Assembly: GCF_003263515.1 (NCBI RefSeq)
Contig: NZ_JYDE01000037.1
Span: 1 to 64,000 of the forward strand
Direction of reading: 5' to 3'
Source of the DNA: Rahnella inusitata
GTDB taxonomy: Bacteria > Pseudomonadota > Gammaproteobacteria > Enterobacterales > Enterobacteriaceae
DNA length: 64,000 nucleotides
Shown: positions 1-12,946 of the stretch, piece by piece
How positions within the stretch are numbered: the first letter of the stretch is position 1
Layout of the letters: every line of letters starts with the position of its first letter
Notes under the pieces: model-generated
Databases searched by the model: none
Told to the model about the DNA's origin: nothing
The model's input: the letters and a program-made list of their open reading frames with translations, nothing else
Program-made: the position numbers and the translations under genes

Positions 1-134
1 TTTTTTCCAAAAGAAGGTGGGTCTGTAAAGGATTATAACGGAAGGTGTTGCGGCTGCGTTGGGCAATTGCCAGCAAATTTCAAATACCGGTGAAGAAAGC
101 ACCGAAATTTGCCGGAGATTACACCGCTAAGCCG

Positions 135-1589
135 TTATTCTAGTTCGATTCCCTGCTGTAAACCAAAGCACACGCGCATGCTGGCGCCGCCAAGCGGGCT
201 GTCACCGATGATAATTTTACCGTCGTATTGCTCAATGATGTCATTGGCCAGAGAAAGTCCCAGACCTTGTCCAGGACGCAATGTATCGGCACGCTGACCG
301 CGCTGGAAAATCACTTCACGTTTGCTTTCAGGAATGCCGGGACCGTCATCTTCGATCAGTATCACCAGTTGATTTTCGGTATGTACCGCGCTGATTTCGA
401 CGAACTCCAGGCAGTATTTGCAGGCGTTATCGATAACGTTACCCATCACTTCCATGAAGTCATTCTTCTCGCCGACAAACGTCAGCTCGGGCGAAATATC
501 CACGGTGATCACCACGCCTTTGCGCTGATAAACCTTGTTCAGCGCTGAACATAATCCGTCGAGAATGGCGGGAACAGAATGGACTTCGCGGATCAGTAAA
601 TTTTGCTCGGAACGCAGGGTGGCACGATGCAGGTAATAACCGATTTGCTGAGAGATACGGCTGATCTGCTCGAGCATTACCGGCTCTGCTTCTTCGATGG
701 TCATCTGCTTGCTGTTACGCAGGGCGCGCAGCGTAGACTGTAACACCGCCAGCGGCGTTTTCAGGCTATGGGTCAGATCCGCCAGCGTGGTGCGATAGCG
801 GTCATAACGCCCGCGCTCCCCTTGTAGCAAAATATTCAGATTGCGTACCAGGCCGCGCAGTTCTCGCGGCGGGTTTTCATCCAGGGATTCGCGTTCGTGG
901 CTTTCAAGCTCAGCGACCTGATGAATCAGTTGTTTGATAGGGCGCAGGCTCCAGTAAGCCGCCAGCCACAGCAGCGGCACGACCAGCAACAGGTTGGCGA
1001 GCAGCACGTAACTGAACCATTCCCACACCAGATCGGAACGCTGTAATTCCTGCGGAATTGTATCGACCACGACAATGTTCAGCGCAGGCAATCGCGCCGT
1101 GGCGTTGTAGGTATTCACAGCGATGGAGTGCGTCATGGCGTTAGCATCGCTGTCGTCGTAATCTTTCAGCTTATCCTGCGCCTGCGGATTATTACCCAAT
1201 ACTTCGCTGCTGATTTGGGTGTCGGTATCAAGCTCATAGAAGCCCGGTTTGTTCATCCACGCCTTGTTGATATGCGCTTCCAGTTCCGGGATCCGGCGTT
1301 CCGACCACAGCAATTTGCCGTCGGCATCGTAGATAAATACCAGCGTGGGCGTATTGAGGTCGAGATCCGGCGGAACGTTAATGGAAAGCCTGCCGTCGCG
1401 CCATTGCGCGAGGCTGAAGAACAGATTGCTTTCGCCACGTAACAGGCGGTAGGCGGTTTTATCGAAACTCACCATGTAGCCGACCACCGCCACCAGTCCG
1501 TAGGCCAGCGACAGCGCGAGAACAACGGCGGCGGTCGCCATCATAAAGCGGACGCGAAGCGAGAAGGGTTTTTTAGTGCGTCCTTTCAT
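135..1589 (-). CDS. phoQ: PhoQ sensor histidine kinase
   Basis: Inner-membrane sensor kinase and phosphatase for PhoP, responding in the known family to low Mg2+, acid pH and cationic peptides. The 484 residues fit the family. Seen in order: first membrane helix about residues 17-40, a periplasmic PAS-like sensor with an acidic patch (DYDDSD near residue 143), a second helix about 193-213, a HAMP region, the H box THSLKTP with phospho-accepting His at about 274, the N box GNVIDNA near 383, and the G box DDGPGIP near 414. The ATG is preceded by AAAGGA. It follows phoP after 44 bases and is surely cotranscribed. MgrB, its known small inhibitor, is encoded near 20.0 kb in this window. Confidence 0.97.
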   Translation of the reverse strand: MKGRTKKPFSLRVRFMMATAAVVLALSLAYGLVAVVGYMVSFDKTAYRLLRGESNLFFSLAQWRDGRLSINVPPDLDLNTPTLVFIYDADGKLLWSERRIPELEAHINKAWMNKPGFYELDTDTQISSEVLGNNPQAQDKLKDYDDSDANAMTHSIAVNTYNATARLPALNIVVVDTIPQELQRSDLVWEWFSYVLLANLLLVVPLLWLAAYWSLRPIKQLIHQVAELESHERESLDENPPRELRGLVRNLNILLQGERGRYDRYRTTLADLTHSLKTPLAVLQSTLRALRNSKQMTIEEAEPVMLEQISRISQQIGYYLHRATLRSEQNLLIREVHSVPAILDGLCSALNKVYQRKGVVITVDISPELTFVGEKNDFMEVMGNVIDNACKYCLEFVEISAVHTENQLVILIEDDGPGIPESKREVIFQRGQRADTLRPGQGLGLSLANDIIEQYDGKIIIGDSPLGGASMRVCFGLQQGIELE

Positions 1590-1633
1590 GGCGCGTCCTT
1601 TGATGTTGAGGCTTCAGGCGAGGATAAAACGTG

Positions 1634-2311
1634 TCATTGTGCACGGATGTCGAAACGATATCCCTGTCCGCGGACCGTAGTGATGACATCTTCCGGGTGC
1701 TCGGCCTGCAGCTTCTTGCGCAGACGGCCCATCAGCACATCGACGGTATGGCTTTCGCGGAGTTCGGCGTCGGGATAAAGCTGAAGCATCAGCGAATCTT
1801 TACTGACCACTTTTCCGGCGTTGCGGATCAGCGTCTCAATAATGGTGTATTCAAATGCGGTCAGTTTGATCGGGTTTTCGTTAACGGTCAGTTCACGGCG
1901 GGACAAATCGATCTGGAATGGATGCAGGGTAATGACCTGTGATGCCAGACCGCTGTTACGACGCATCAGCGCCTGCATGCGCGCCAGCACTTCTTCCAGA
2001 TGGAAAGGTTTAGTGACGTAATCATCGGCACCGGCTTCGAGCACGGCAACTTTATCCTGCCAGCTTTCGCGGGCGGTCAGGACCAGAATCGGCAGGTTAG
2101 CCTGATGACTGCGCCAGCGGCGGATCAGGCTCAGGCCGTCTTCACCCGGTAAACCGAGATCGACAATCGCGATATCCGGCGCGTGCTCATGCAAAAAATA
2201 ATCGGCTTCTTTGGCATCTTCAGCGGCATCCACCTGATGGCCCATTTCTCTCATCTGAACGGAAAGGTGATGGCGCAGCAGTGCGTTATCTTCAATGACT
2301 AAAATTCGCAT
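1634..2311 (-). CDS. phoP: PhoP response regulator
   Basis: OmpR-family transcription factor, phosphorylated by PhoQ, controlling Mg2+ transport, envelope remodelling and peptide resistance. The 225 residues comprise a receiver domain with acidic pair E7/D8, phospho-acceptor Asp51 in the context [10 protein letters not shown] and Lys101 in VTKPF, then a winged-helix DNA-binding domain from about residue 125 ending in the typical TVRGQGYRF. It is first in the phoP-phoQ operon. An array of PhoP half-sites lies about 110-140 bases upstream of its start, so the gene is probably autoregulated. Confidence 0.97.
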   Translation of the reverse strand: MRILVIEDNALLRHHLSVQMREMGHQVDAAEDAKEADYFLHEHAPDIAIVDLGLPGEDGLSLIRRWRSHQANLPILVLTARESWQDKVAVLEAGADDYVTKPFHLEEVLARMQALMRRNSGLASQVITLHPFQIDLSRRELTVNENPIKLTAFEYTIIETLIRNAGKVVSKDSLMLQLYPDAELRESHTVDVLMGRLRKKLQAEHPEDVITTVRGQGYRFDIRAQ

Positions 2312-2422
2312 GGTAGTTCCTTATCCTAATGGCGCGGAAGACGGCAAAACTATTCTGAACGTAATTGTAAATCATTCAGAAACATTTTAATCAACGTCAC
2401 ATCAACGTCGTCACCGCAAACC

Positions 2423-2450
2423 TAAACAAAACCTAAACCAATTATAAACG
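2423..2450 (-). promoter_or_regulatory. PhoP box array upstream of phoP
   Basis: Read on the minus strand there are three half-sites with exact 5-base spacing: CGTTTA, then GGTTTA, then TGTTTA. The last two form a perfect match to the PhoP consensus (T/G)GTTTA-N5-(T/G)GTTTA. A good -10 hexamer at the usual 11-12 base distance is not evident, so the exact start site is unresolved. Positive autoregulation of phoPQ is the expected role. Confidence 0.8.
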
Positions 2451-2535
2451 GCGTTTAAGTTCAGAGGCACAAAAAGTGAGTTCTTACGCTGATTAAAGCC
2501 AAAAGTATCATCAAGGAATGAGAGAGGTACTTCAT

Positions 2536-2712
2536 TTACGCGCAGGGTTTAACCTGCGCCATAGCAATCGCACTGCTGCCTTGCTGGCCCGGTATCCATG
2601 CCACAATCAGCGCCGCAACCCGGTCTTCCTGCCCGTCCAGGTTATATGGGCGTCCGCCAGTCATTACCACCACCGGTTTGCCGGTTTCTACCACCGTCTT
2701 AGCATTTGCAGG
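2536..2712 (-). pseudogene. remnant of a family 3 glycoside hydrolase (beta-glucosidase type)
   Basis: A 58-codon open stretch on the minus strand, bounded upstream by an in-frame TAG, reads like the C-terminal half of a GH3 enzyme: a TGKPVVVMTGGRPYNL-like segment followed by AALIVAWIPGQQG and AIA. In complete enzymes this pattern (GKPVV..NGRP, then AWFPG..GG.A) lies in the second alpha/beta domain. There is no start codon and no room for the remaining roughly 700 residues, so this is a decayed fragment. Confidence 0.6.
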
Positions 2713-2850
2713 CTAACGCCGTGATGCTTATGTAACTGATTACAGAATTCTCTATCCGATATTATCGTTTAACCTAAGACCGCATGAATAACATCATTGG
2801 TGATTTGCGCCAGAGTAAACTCCAGACGCAGAGTTAGGCATTTTCGTGAA

Positions 2851-2876
2851 AAGTACACAGACGCGTCTGTGTACTT
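2851..2876 (-). terminator. perfect 26-base palindrome, probable terminator
   Basis: The half AAGTACACAGACG is followed directly by its exact reverse complement. It lies 10 bases past the stop of the minus-strand gene at 2886 and is followed on that strand by TTTTC, so transcription termination is the simplest role. A dimeric protein-binding site is the alternative. Confidence 0.5.
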
Positions 2877-2885
2877 AACAATCAC

Positions 2886-4370
2886 CTATTGGATTGCTAT
2901 ATAACCCACATCTTCAATCAATTTTTGCCCTTGCGGACTCAGAAACCAATTGATCATTTTTTGACTGTTTTCTGATGGAGTACCGGAGGTGACAATATTC
3001 ACATCTACAGTCAGCGGATATTTTCCATTGCGAATATTTTCAACAGTAGGGGCTATACCATCGATACTGAGTAAACGTAAGTTTTCGTTGTGTTGCATTA
3101 TCGTCGTATAATATCTAAATGAATATCCAAGTGCATTTTGAGTATTTTGATAATCAGCAACCCGGCTAATAAGACCACTCATAAATTTAACTCTTTCACT
3201 TTTGAGCGGCGTGCGCATTGGCAGGCCTTTCATGACGTTTTTTTGCATCGTTGTCTGACTACCAGAGTCGTCATCCCGCTGGAAGGGAATTATTCTATGC
3301 TTACTACCGCCAACTTCATTCCAGTAGTTAGTTTTTCCTGAGTATATATTCCTAATCTGCGCGGTGCTTAGATTAGTTATCGGATTGTCTATGTGCGTAA
3401 TAAATACGAATGCTTCACGTGCTATTGGGGTTAAATGTAACTCTTTACCAGTTTGTTTTGCCAGTTCGATTTGTTTATCAGAAGGTGCTGCCACAAAAAT
3501 TAAATCTGCAGTTCCCTTATTTAACGCTTTATAAGCATTTGGGGTTGTACTCATTGAAATGTAAGCATTAACTGTCCGGTCATTGAGGTCTTTATACAAT
3601 GCTTCGACAGCAGATGCGTAAAGGGGATAAAGTGCAGTTGCGCCATCAACATGTGGCCAATTCTCTTCAAATTTAACAGTAGCCGGTGCATGAATAGGTG
3701 TGATTTTTTTGTTTGAGGTAAAAGGTCTGTAATCCCTTTCTTCAATTCTGTCACTTAAAGTAACTTCAGCGTGTTCTGTAACAAACTTGCGATTATGTAT
3801 AGCTTTTTGCAAAAACAAGATTGACAATAATACAGCCAGACTACAGCCTATGATAGTTCGTGCGAATGGTGCAGATGTTTTTTTATTATATTTATATTCT
3901 CCCCTTACCATCCCCAGGAAGAATGCAAGGTAAGTGACTGAAGGTAAAATCAGAAAAAACCATGGTTCAGCGATGATATTCAAAAATATGTTGCTGAGAA
4001 TGAATTGAATATACATATAAAACGCTAAAGTATGGTTAATATCAGCAAGACTTCCACCACCATTGAAAACTAAGTATATGAGAGCCATTAAACTGTAAAA
4101 TGTTGCAAAAATAAAAAGACCATAGCGTAAGTAAAAAAATTGATTGGAAGTATTTTTCTTTGCCCACCGATTCCCGTAAAGATAAAACGTAAGAATTATA
4201 CAGATCCATTGAAATATGTTGATAGAGTCGGTATGGGTGATTTTTAGGAGCTTAGCCGCAATGATACTCAAATAAAAAAATATTATACACAACGCAAATG
4301 ATAGATTTGGCAATATAAAAAATACGTATAATATGCTTTTAAATATATACTTCATGTGTGTTTTATTCAT
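2886..4370 (-). CDS. multi-pass membrane protein with C-terminal PstS-like solute-binding domain
   Basis: The first 200 or so residues are very hydrophobic and hold about six predicted membrane helices. The rest resembles a PstS-type phosphate-binding protein: DGATALYPLY near the domain start, then a TTPNAYKALNKG...DLIFVAAPSDKQ region, then FVFITH...NPITNLST and YSGKTNYWNEVGG. In ordinary PstS proteins this domain is a free periplasmic protein; here it appears tethered to the membrane. The ATG at 4370 has GGAAGGA upstream; an in-frame ATG at 4400 lacks a ribosome site. The gene is much richer in A+T than phoPQ or purB, which suggests horizontal gain. No transporter ATPase or permease is adjacent. 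Phosphate binding is inferred from the fold only; the real role is unknown. Confidence 0.75.
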   Translation of the reverse strand: MNKTHMKYIFKSILYVFFILPNLSFALCIIFFYLSIIAAKLLKITHTDSINIFQWICIILTFYLYGNRWAKKNTSNQFFYLRYGLFIFATFYSLMALIYLVFNGGGSLADINHTLAFYMYIQFILSNIFLNIIAEPWFFLILPSVTYLAFFLGMVRGEYKYNKKTSAPFARTIIGCSLAVLLSILFLQKAIHNRKFVTEHAEVTLSDRIEERDYRPFTSNKKITPIHAPATVKFEENWPHVDGATALYPLYASAVEALYKDLNDRTVNAYISMSTTPNAYKALNKGTADLIFVAAPSDKQIELAKQTGKELHLTPIAREAFVFITHIDNPITNLSTAQIRNIYSGKTNYWNEVGGSKHRIIPFQRDDDSGSQTTMQKNVMKGLPMRTPLKSERVKFMSGLISRVADYQNTQNALGYSFRYYTTIMQHNENLRLLSIDGIAPTVENIRNGKYPLTVDVNIVTSGTPSENSQKMINWFLSPQGQKLIEDVGYIAIQ

Positions 4371-4540
4371 GATTAAAATCATCCTTCCATAAGTATCCAT
4401 TTAATGAAGTGCTGGAGATGTTATATAAGTAACACCAGACTGACAAGTTATAAAAATGAAGCAGTAGTTTGTTATTGGAGCGGGTAGAATAAATAATTCC
4501 GACGAGATGTATTTACACTGAGGAGTTGTATTATTTTTAA

Positions 4541-4567
4541 TAAAAAAAGGCGATCTAAAGATCGCCT
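4541..4567 (-). terminator. intrinsic terminator after purB
   Basis: On the minus strand AGGCGATC, a TTTA loop and GATCGCCT are followed by a run of seven T. It lies about 30 bases past the purB stop. Confidence 0.9.
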
Positions 4568-4598
4568 CATGCCTAAAAACTAAAGTGCTAATTCATTT

Positions 4599-6619
<2,021 letters not shown>

Positions 6620-6749
6620 GTTTACTCCTGTAAGCGTTTTCGAAACGATGAGACGCGGTGCCAAAGAAAATAGCCCAAACTAATGGCGACAGATCATGCC
6701 ATAAAACTGCCTCTAAACACAGTTCGGAATCAGTGCAGAGGCCACTTAC

Positions 6750-6787
6750 GGGCAGAAATAAAGCGGGACGCCCGAAAGCGTCCCGTA
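6750..6787 (-). terminator. intrinsic terminator after mnmA
   Basis: On the minus strand GGGACGC, a short loop and GCGTCCC are followed by a T-rich stretch. It separates mnmA from hflD, which is therefore probably read from its own promoter between 6620 and 6750. Confidence 0.75.
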
Positions 6788-6810
6788 TTCAACCACCTGA
6801 TTGCTCAGTA

Positions 6811-7968
<1,158 letters not shown>

Positions 7969-8149
7969 TTACGATATTTGCCCCACGAGGATGAAGGCCG
8001 CGCGCGACAAAAACACCACAGAAACCCGGACATCGGTTTATTGCATTAAGTAAACAGAGCGTGCGCAAAAAAGAACGCGCGAAATTTTATCACGTCAGGC
8101 CGGTTGCTGCATCGCTGATTCACAGGGAGGCGACAACCGGCGCAGAAGG

Positions 8150-8596
8150 TTATTCCGGCAGGTTGAAATTGTGCAGGATTTCCAGAGGGTAACGCGGGGA
8201 TTGCTGATAACAGCGGATGCTTTCAGCCACCAGCGGAGAACGCAACTGCGGGGAGCCGATTATTTCTTCGGCACTCACCCAGCGGCATTGGTCGATATCG
8301 TCATCCTGCGGCGCGGTGTCCAGCATTTCGGGCAGGTCAATCACAAACGCGAAACGCAAGAAAGGTGTGCCGTCCGGTGCCTGCCACTGATGCAGCCCGA
8401 GAAAAGATTGCGGTTCGGCGTGAATCCCCGTTTCTTCATACAGCTCGCGCTTCGCGGCGCTGACTAAGGTTTCGTCCGCTTCCAGATGGCCAGCAGGCTG
8501 GTTCCAGGTGACTTTGCCGTGGACCGTTTCTTCAACCACCAGAAACTTGCCCTCAGCCTGCACCACGCAGGCGACGGTGACGTGTGGTTTAAACAT
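8150..8596 (-). CDS. nudJ: NudJ phosphatase (Nudix hydrolase)
   Basis: Nudix enzyme acting in E. coli on HMP-PP, thiamine-PP and some nucleoside tri- and diphosphates. The ATG at 8596 gives [12 protein letters not shown], as in E. coli NudJ, with AGGAG seven bases upstream; the longer frame to 8686 lies inside rluE and is not used. The Nudix box [20 protein letters not shown] is complete, and the family's [13 protein letters not shown] segment is seen near the end. The start overlaps the rluE stop by 8 bases, so the two are translationally linked. Confidence 0.93.
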   Translation of the reverse strand: MFKPHVTVACVVQAEGKFLVVEETVHGKVTWNQPAGHLEADETLVSAAKRELYEETGIHAEPQSFLGLHQWQAPDGTPFLRFAFVIDLPEMLDTAPQDDDIDQCRWVSAEEIIGSPQLRSPLVAESIRCYQQSPRYPLEILHNFNLPE

Positions 8597-9221
8597 GTGG
8601 GATCTCCTTCCATTGGCCGGGTTGTAAATCACCGAGGGTGTACTCGCCCATGCTGTAACGGATGAGACGCAGCGTAGGGAAACCAACGTGTGCCGTCATC
8701 CGGCGCACCTGGCGGTTTCTGCCCTCATACAACGTGATTTTCAACCACGAAGTGGGGATCGCTTTGCGCTCACGGATGGGCGGATTGCGTGGCCATAACC
8801 ATTGTGGCTCATCAACAATTTCAGCGCCAGCAGGCAGGGTAGGGCCATCTTTGAGCGTAATCCCGTCACGCAAAGCCGCAACCGCAGCGTCGTCCGGTAC
8901 ACCCTCGACCTGAACATAATAAATCTTTCCGGTGCGCTTGCCCGGCTGTGTCAGCGCAGCCTGCAGTTTGCCATCGTTGGTCAGCACCAGTAAACCTTCG
9001 CTGTCGCGATCCAGACGGCCTGCGGCATATACGTCTGTTAACGAAATGTAATCCTTTAGTGTCGCCCGACCCGCCTCATCAGTGAATTGTGGCAGTACAT
9101 CGAACGGTTTATTGAAGAGAATCACCTTTCTCGGCCCTTTTGGGGCAGATTGTTCTTTGGCAGGCCGTTTGCTGAAACGTTTAACGTTGTGATTTCTAAA
9201 AGATAGCGGGTTCATAGGCAT
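8589..9221 (-). CDS. rluE: 23S rRNA pseudouridine(2457) synthase RluE
   Basis: RsuA-family pseudouridine synthase; in E. coli it modifies U2457 of 23S rRNA. The catalytic motif [11 protein letters not shown] carries the nucleophile Asp at about residue 71. The segment [19 protein letters not shown] is the conserved second motif. The first 30 residues are basic and disordered, as usual. There is no N-terminal S4 domain, which fits RluE rather than RsuA or RluB. It is divergent from icd across 126 bases and overlaps nudJ. Confidence 0.93.
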   Translation of the reverse strand: MPMNPLSFRNHNVKRFSKRPAKEQSAPKGPRKVILFNKPFDVLPQFTDEAGRATLKDYISLTDVYAAGRLDRDSEGLLVLTNDGKLQAALTQPGKRTGKIYYVQVEGVPDDAAVAALRDGITLKDGPTLPAGAEIVDEPQWLWPRNPPIRERKAIPTSWLKITLYEGRNRQVRRMTAHVGFPTLRLIRYSMGEYTLGDLQPGQWKEIPHV

Positions 9222-9347
9222 TGAAGTTAGAGAGAATTAGCGCATTATACTTGAAAAATGTTTCGGATTGGCTAGCGGGAAATATTCGAGTAGTATCGAC
9301 CGGCATCTTACAAATTTTTAACAAAAATGCGCTCGAAGGAGAGGTTA

Positions 9348-10601
9348 ATGGAAAGCAAAGTAGTTGTTCCGGCTGAAGGTAAAAAGATTACAGTAGACGC
9401 TCAGGGTAAACTGGTGATTCCTAATAATCCTGTGATCCCATTCATCGAAGGTGATGGTATCGGCGTTGACGTGACTCCAGCCATGATCAAGGTTGTTGAT
9501 GCGGCAGTTCAGAAAGCCTACAAAGGTGAGCGTAAAATCTCCTGGATGGAAATCTACACCGGCGAGAAATCAGTAGAACTGTACGGCAAAGACGTATGGC
9601 TGCCAGAAGAGACGCTGGACCTGATCCGTGATTACCGTGTTGCTATTAAAGGCCCACTGACTACGCCAGTTGGCGGCGGCATTCGCTCCCTGAACGTGGC
9701 CCTCCGCCAGCAGCTCGATCTGTACATCTGTCTGCGCCCTGTTCGTTATTACACCGGCACACCAAGCCCGGTAAAACGTCCAGAAGATACTGACATGGTG
9801 ATCTTCCGTGAAAACTCCGAAGATATCTATGCAGGTATCGAATGGAAAGCAGGTTCTGCTGAAGCCGACAAAGTGATCAAGTTCCTGCAAGACGAAATGG
9901 GTGTGAAGAAAATCCGTTTCCCACAGGAATGCGGTATCGGCATCAAACCTTGCTCCGAAGAAGGTACCAAACGTCTGGTTCGTGCGGCCATCGAGTACAC
10001 CATCACTAACGATCGTGATTCACTGACTCTGGTTCACAAAGGCAACATCATGAAGTTCACCGAAGGTGCCTTCAAGGATTGGGGCTACCAACTGGCGCGT
10101 GAAGAGTTCGGCGGTGAGCTGATCGACGGCGGACCTTGGGTGAAAATCAAGAACCCAAACAACGGCAAAGAAATCATCATTAAAGATGTAATTGCTGACG
10201 CATTCCTACAACAGATCCTGCTGCGTCCTGCTGAATACGACGTCATTGCTTGTATGAACCTGAACGGTGACTACATTTCCGATGCCCTGGCTGCGCAAGT
10301 TGGCGGCATTGGTATCGCACCGGGCGCAAACATTGGTTCTGATTGCGCACTGTTCGAAGCCACGCACGGTACTGCACCGAAATATGCCGGTCAGGACAAA
10401 GTGAACCCAGGCTCGATCATTCTTTCCGCAGAAATGATGCTGCGTCATATGGAATGGTTCGAAGCCGCAGACCTGATCGTCAAAGGCATGGAAGGCGCAA
10501 TCGCTGCCAAAACTGTGACTTACGATTTCGAACGTCTGATGGAAGGCGCTAAGCTGCGCAAATGTAGCGAGTTTGCCGACGACATGATCGCCAATATGTA
10601 A
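9348..10601 (+). CDS. icd: NADP-dependent isocitrate dehydrogenase
   Basis: TCA-cycle enzyme converting isocitrate to 2-oxoglutarate with CO2 and NADPH. The start [15 protein letters not shown] at 9348 matches E. coli and has AAGGAGAGG directly upstream; the seven earlier codons are not needed. Length 417 residues (E. coli 416). The substrate loop [13 protein letters not shown] carries the Ser that the AceK kinase phosphorylates in the known system. The gene is intact, which matters because its 3' end is an integration site for e14-type elements in E. coli. Confidence 0.98.
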   Translation: MESKVVVPAEGKKITVDAQGKLVIPNNPVIPFIEGDGIGVDVTPAMIKVVDAAVQKAYKGERKISWMEIYTGEKSVELYGKDVWLPEETLDLIRDYRVAIKGPLTTPVGGGIRSLNVALRQQLDLYICLRPVRYYTGTPSPVKRPEDTDMVIFRENSEDIYAGIEWKAGSAEADKVIKFLQDEMGVKKIRFPQECGIGIKPCSEEGTKRLVRAAIEYTITNDRDSLTLVHKGNIMKFTEGAFKDWGYQLAREEFGGELIDGGPWVKIKNPNNGKEIIIKDVIADAFLQQILLRPAEYDVIACMNLNGDYISDALAAQVGGIGIAPGANIGSDCALFEATHGTAPKYAGQDKVNPGSIILSAEMMLRHMEWFEAADLIVKGMEGAIAAKTVTYDFERLMEGAKLRKCSEFADDMIANM

Positions 10602-10644
10602 GTGAAGCGTCATCAGGCAGTTGCTGTCTGACTGACGTTATGAG

Positions 10645-10672
10645 AGGGAGCCTGTGGGTTCCCTTTTTTTAT
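10645..10672 (+). terminator. intrinsic terminator after icd
   Basis: GGGAGCC, loop TGTG and GGTTCCC are followed by seven T, 44 bases after the icd stop. Confidence 0.9.
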
Positions 10673-10774
10673 TTCACAATCAGCGGCTTGCTGTTTATTT
10701 TTTCAGCCTTATTGTGCATCCGGGCTACGGGTGTTAAATATGAGCCACTTTTTTGACAGTGGATTGAATTCTCG

Positions 10775-12355
10775 TTGCGCTCACTCCTTTCCCACTCTTT
10801 GTTTCGTATCGATCTTCGACGCCTGATCCTGAGCTTAGCTGTAATGAGCGCCTTCGTGACGCTGGCGAACAGTTTTTATGCCAGCTACAGCGTGCAGCGT
10901 CAGTTGTTGATCGACAATACGCTCGAAGAGAACCGTGTTTATGCTACAAAACTGGCGGCCAGCACCGAGCAGTTCCTGAAAAGCATGCAAAAGCAGCTTG
11001 CATACAGCGGTGTCATCGCAGCGAGCCACTTTGACGATCCAAAAATCCTGCAGGCAGAAACGGCCCGATTAAAGTATCAGACCGACAGCTTCAACTCGGT
11101 GGTGATTACGAATGCAAAAGGGAAAATCCTTGCGACATCGCCTGACAGCCTGCAACTGATGGGCCAGACGCTGAATACGCCTGGCGCGCTGGAAGCCCTG
11201 AAACAGCGCCGTCCGATGATCAGTAAACCTTATATCTCGCTGGCTAAAAATCTGGTCATTATAATCTCCACGCCGATCATCAATGCGCAAGGGGAATACC
11301 TCGGTTATATCGGCGGCACCATTTATTTGCGGCAGAAAAGTATTCTGAATGAACTGCTGGGTGAGCATTATTATCGCGATGGCTCCTATATTGCCGTTCT
11401 CGATAATGAACGCCGGATCCTCTATCACCCGGATGCGAACCGTATTGGCGAAGTCGTGAAACCGCGCCCGCTGACTGACGCAGTAAAACGTAATGCGAAT
11501 GGCAGCCTGATGGTTACTAATCTGGCAGGACAGGCAATGCTCGCAGGCTTCGCGGTGGTTCCGTCGTCCGGATGGGAAATTGTTACGCAACGGCCCACTG
11601 ACTCAACGCTTAAACCCCTTGAAGGCCTGATGTATAAAGTCCTGCGCCATCTGACACCACTGGCTTTAGTGACGCTCCTGGCTGTCTGGTTATTCTCGCG
11701 TTTGATAGCCCGGCCGCTGTGGCTGCTGGCGCGCAGCGCAAATGAGATGGATAAGCCCGATGTTTCTACAAACATCCGCGAAATCCCCTCATGGTATTTT
11801 GAATCGACACAGTTAAAACGTGCTCTATTGATTGGTATTAGTCTGTTGCAGAAAAAAATCGGCAAGCTGAAGTTCGAAACACAGACTGATCCGATGACCG
11901 GTTTATTCAACCGCCGCGGGCTGGCAATGACGCTGGAAACAGTAGTGCAACTGCGTCAGCAGTTTGCGGCGATAACGCTGGATATCGATCACTTCAAGTC
12001 GATCAATGATTCCTACGGGCATGATACTGGCGATCAGGTGATCAGGTCACTGGCTGAACAGATCCGACATAACGCGCGTGAAAGCGATATTTTGTGCCGC
12101 GTGGGGGGAGAGGAATTCCTGGTTCTGCTGCCGGGCGCGCAGCTGGCTGAGGCTGAAATGATTGCTGAACGCCTGCGTAAAAACGTGGAAAATCTGGTAT
12201 TGCCTGGCATACGGCCCATCACGATTTCTCTTGGTGTTGCGTACTGGAATCAGCAGCAGGGCAAACCTGAAGAATCACTGAAAAGAGCAGATGAAGCGCT
12301 CTATCAGGCCAAGAAAGAAGGCCGCAACCGCGTAGTGGTCTCTCAAAAACACTAG
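10775..12355 (+). CDS. membrane-bound diguanylate cyclase with dCache sensor
   Basis: Makes c-di-GMP from two GTP. Seen in order: membrane helix at about residues 17-36, a periplasmic sensor of about 250 residues with dCache-like features (YISLAKNLVIIISTPI and SGWEIVTQRP), a second helix at about 293-313, a HAMP-like linker and a GGDEF domain. The active-site loop is GGEEF at about 444-448 and the inhibitory I site RESD lies five residues before it, so an active, product-inhibited enzyme is expected. The start appears to be TTG at 10775, because an in-frame TGA lies seven codons upstream and the next ATG falls inside the first helix. No obvious ribosome site is seen, so the start is uncertain. 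Confidence 0.88.
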   Translation: MRSLLSHSLFRIDLRRLILSLAVMSAFVTLANSFYASYSVQRQLLIDNTLEENRVYATKLAASTEQFLKSMQKQLAYSGVIAASHFDDPKILQAETARLKYQTDSFNSVVITNAKGKILATSPDSLQLMGQTLNTPGALEALKQRRPMISKPYISLAKNLVIIISTPIINAQGEYLGYIGGTIYLRQKSILNELLGEHYYRDGSYIAVLDNERRILYHPDANRIGEVVKPRPLTDAVKRNANGSLMVTNLAGQAMLAGFAVVPSSGWEIVTQRPTDSTLKPLEGLMYKVLRHLTPLALVTLLAVWLFSRLIARPLWLLARSANEMDKPDVSTNIREIPSWYFESTQLKRALLIGISLLQKKIGKLKFETQTDPMTGLFNRRGLAMTLETVVQLRQQFAAITLDIDHFKSINDSYGHDTGDQVIRSLAEQIRHNARESDILCRVGGEEFLVLLPGAQLAEAEMIAERLRKNVENLVLPGIRPITISLGVAYWNQQQGKPEESLKRADEALYQAKKEGRNRVVVSQKH

Positions 12356-12363
12356 AGGTGTAC

Positions 12364-12394
12364 TACCCTCAGGGCAGAGTCTGTCCTGAGGGTA
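12364..12394. terminator. bidirectional stem-loop between convergent genes
   Basis: Ten-base arms TACCCTCAGG and CCTGAGGGTA surround an 11-base loop, followed on the plus strand by an AT-rich stretch with five T. It lies between the stops of the cyclase gene and the small minus-strand gene at 12399. Confidence 0.65.
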
Positions 12395-12398
12395 TGAA

Positions 12399-12611
12399 TT
12401 ATTTTTGGGCAGAAGGGTTTTGTTTCTTCGCCTGCTCCGCCAGATGATGGCCGATTGCACACCCCGCCACGGCGCCGATCACGGCGTGATGTTTAAGATG
12501 CCCGGCCACACCGCCAACGACTGCGCCTTTGAGGCATCCTGCAGCCTGTGCAAATGAACTCATCAGCAACAACGTTGCCATCGCTACGCTAAAAATGGTT
12601 TTCTTACCCAC
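12399..12611 (-). CDS. small secreted glycine-zipper protein
   Basis: 70 residues. Residues 1-23 form a clear signal peptide ending ASFAQA. The mature part is rich in Gly, Ala and His (GAVVGGVAGHLKHHAVIGAVAGCAIGHH-like), the spacing expected of a glycine zipper that inserts in or packs against the outer membrane. The start is GTG at 12611, preceded by GGGGAG. Function is unknown; small proteins of this type in enterobacteria are often stress-induced. The two Cys residues of the mature part might form a disulfide. Confidence 0.72.
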   Translation of the reverse strand: MGKKTIFSVAMATLLLMSSFAQAAGCLKGAVVGGVAGHLKHHAVIGAVAGCAIGHHLAEQAKKQNPSAQK

Positions 12612-12946
12612 GCTTCTCCCCTGAATGAATAATTTCTTAACAGATCTACAGTGTTGCGCCTGAAAATGTCATATCCAGCGGCAGATTTCATTTGGAGGTC
12701 TGTAAGCAATTACTGCCGTTGTAACGCTTCAAAACTCAGGGTGCCCGCCTATATGGACGGTTTGAGATAAGTCACGGTTACATCTGAACTGGCAGGAAAA
12801 GACTCATTGAGGGGCGGTTTACTTTGGTGGCATTAGCGGGATCGCGTCACTTTTCTCAACTCTGCTAAACTTAATGTCAGTAACCGGCGGAGATCGGCTT
12901 TCTCCAATGTCTCCGGTTATTTTCCACCCGTGAAGAGGATGCCGCT
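12612..12946 (+). other. intergenic leader with stem-loop before the 12947 gene
   Basis: The 335-base gap has no gene. Its last 90 bases hold a folded segment at about 12880-12921: outer arms AACCGG and CCGGTT and inner arms GGAGA and TCTCC. It is followed by ATTTTCC and lies 25 bases before the start codon of the next gene. It could be an attenuator-like leader structure; no known riboswitch was recognised. Confidence 0.35.

Noticed and set aside
1-134. Gene at the left edge
   Set aside because: The first 134 bases show only a nine-base inverted repeat (GCAAATTTC and GAAATTTGC) after phoQ; no coding frame is convincing.
2518-2724. 68-codon plus-strand frame after the phoP promoter
   Set aside because: Antisense to the GH3 remnant, whose reading on the minus strand makes clear protein sense; the plus-strand product is rich in Arg, His and Leu with no family pattern.
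9348-10601. Integration of an e14-like element in icd
   Set aside because: icd is intact with its own terminator and no phage genes follow.
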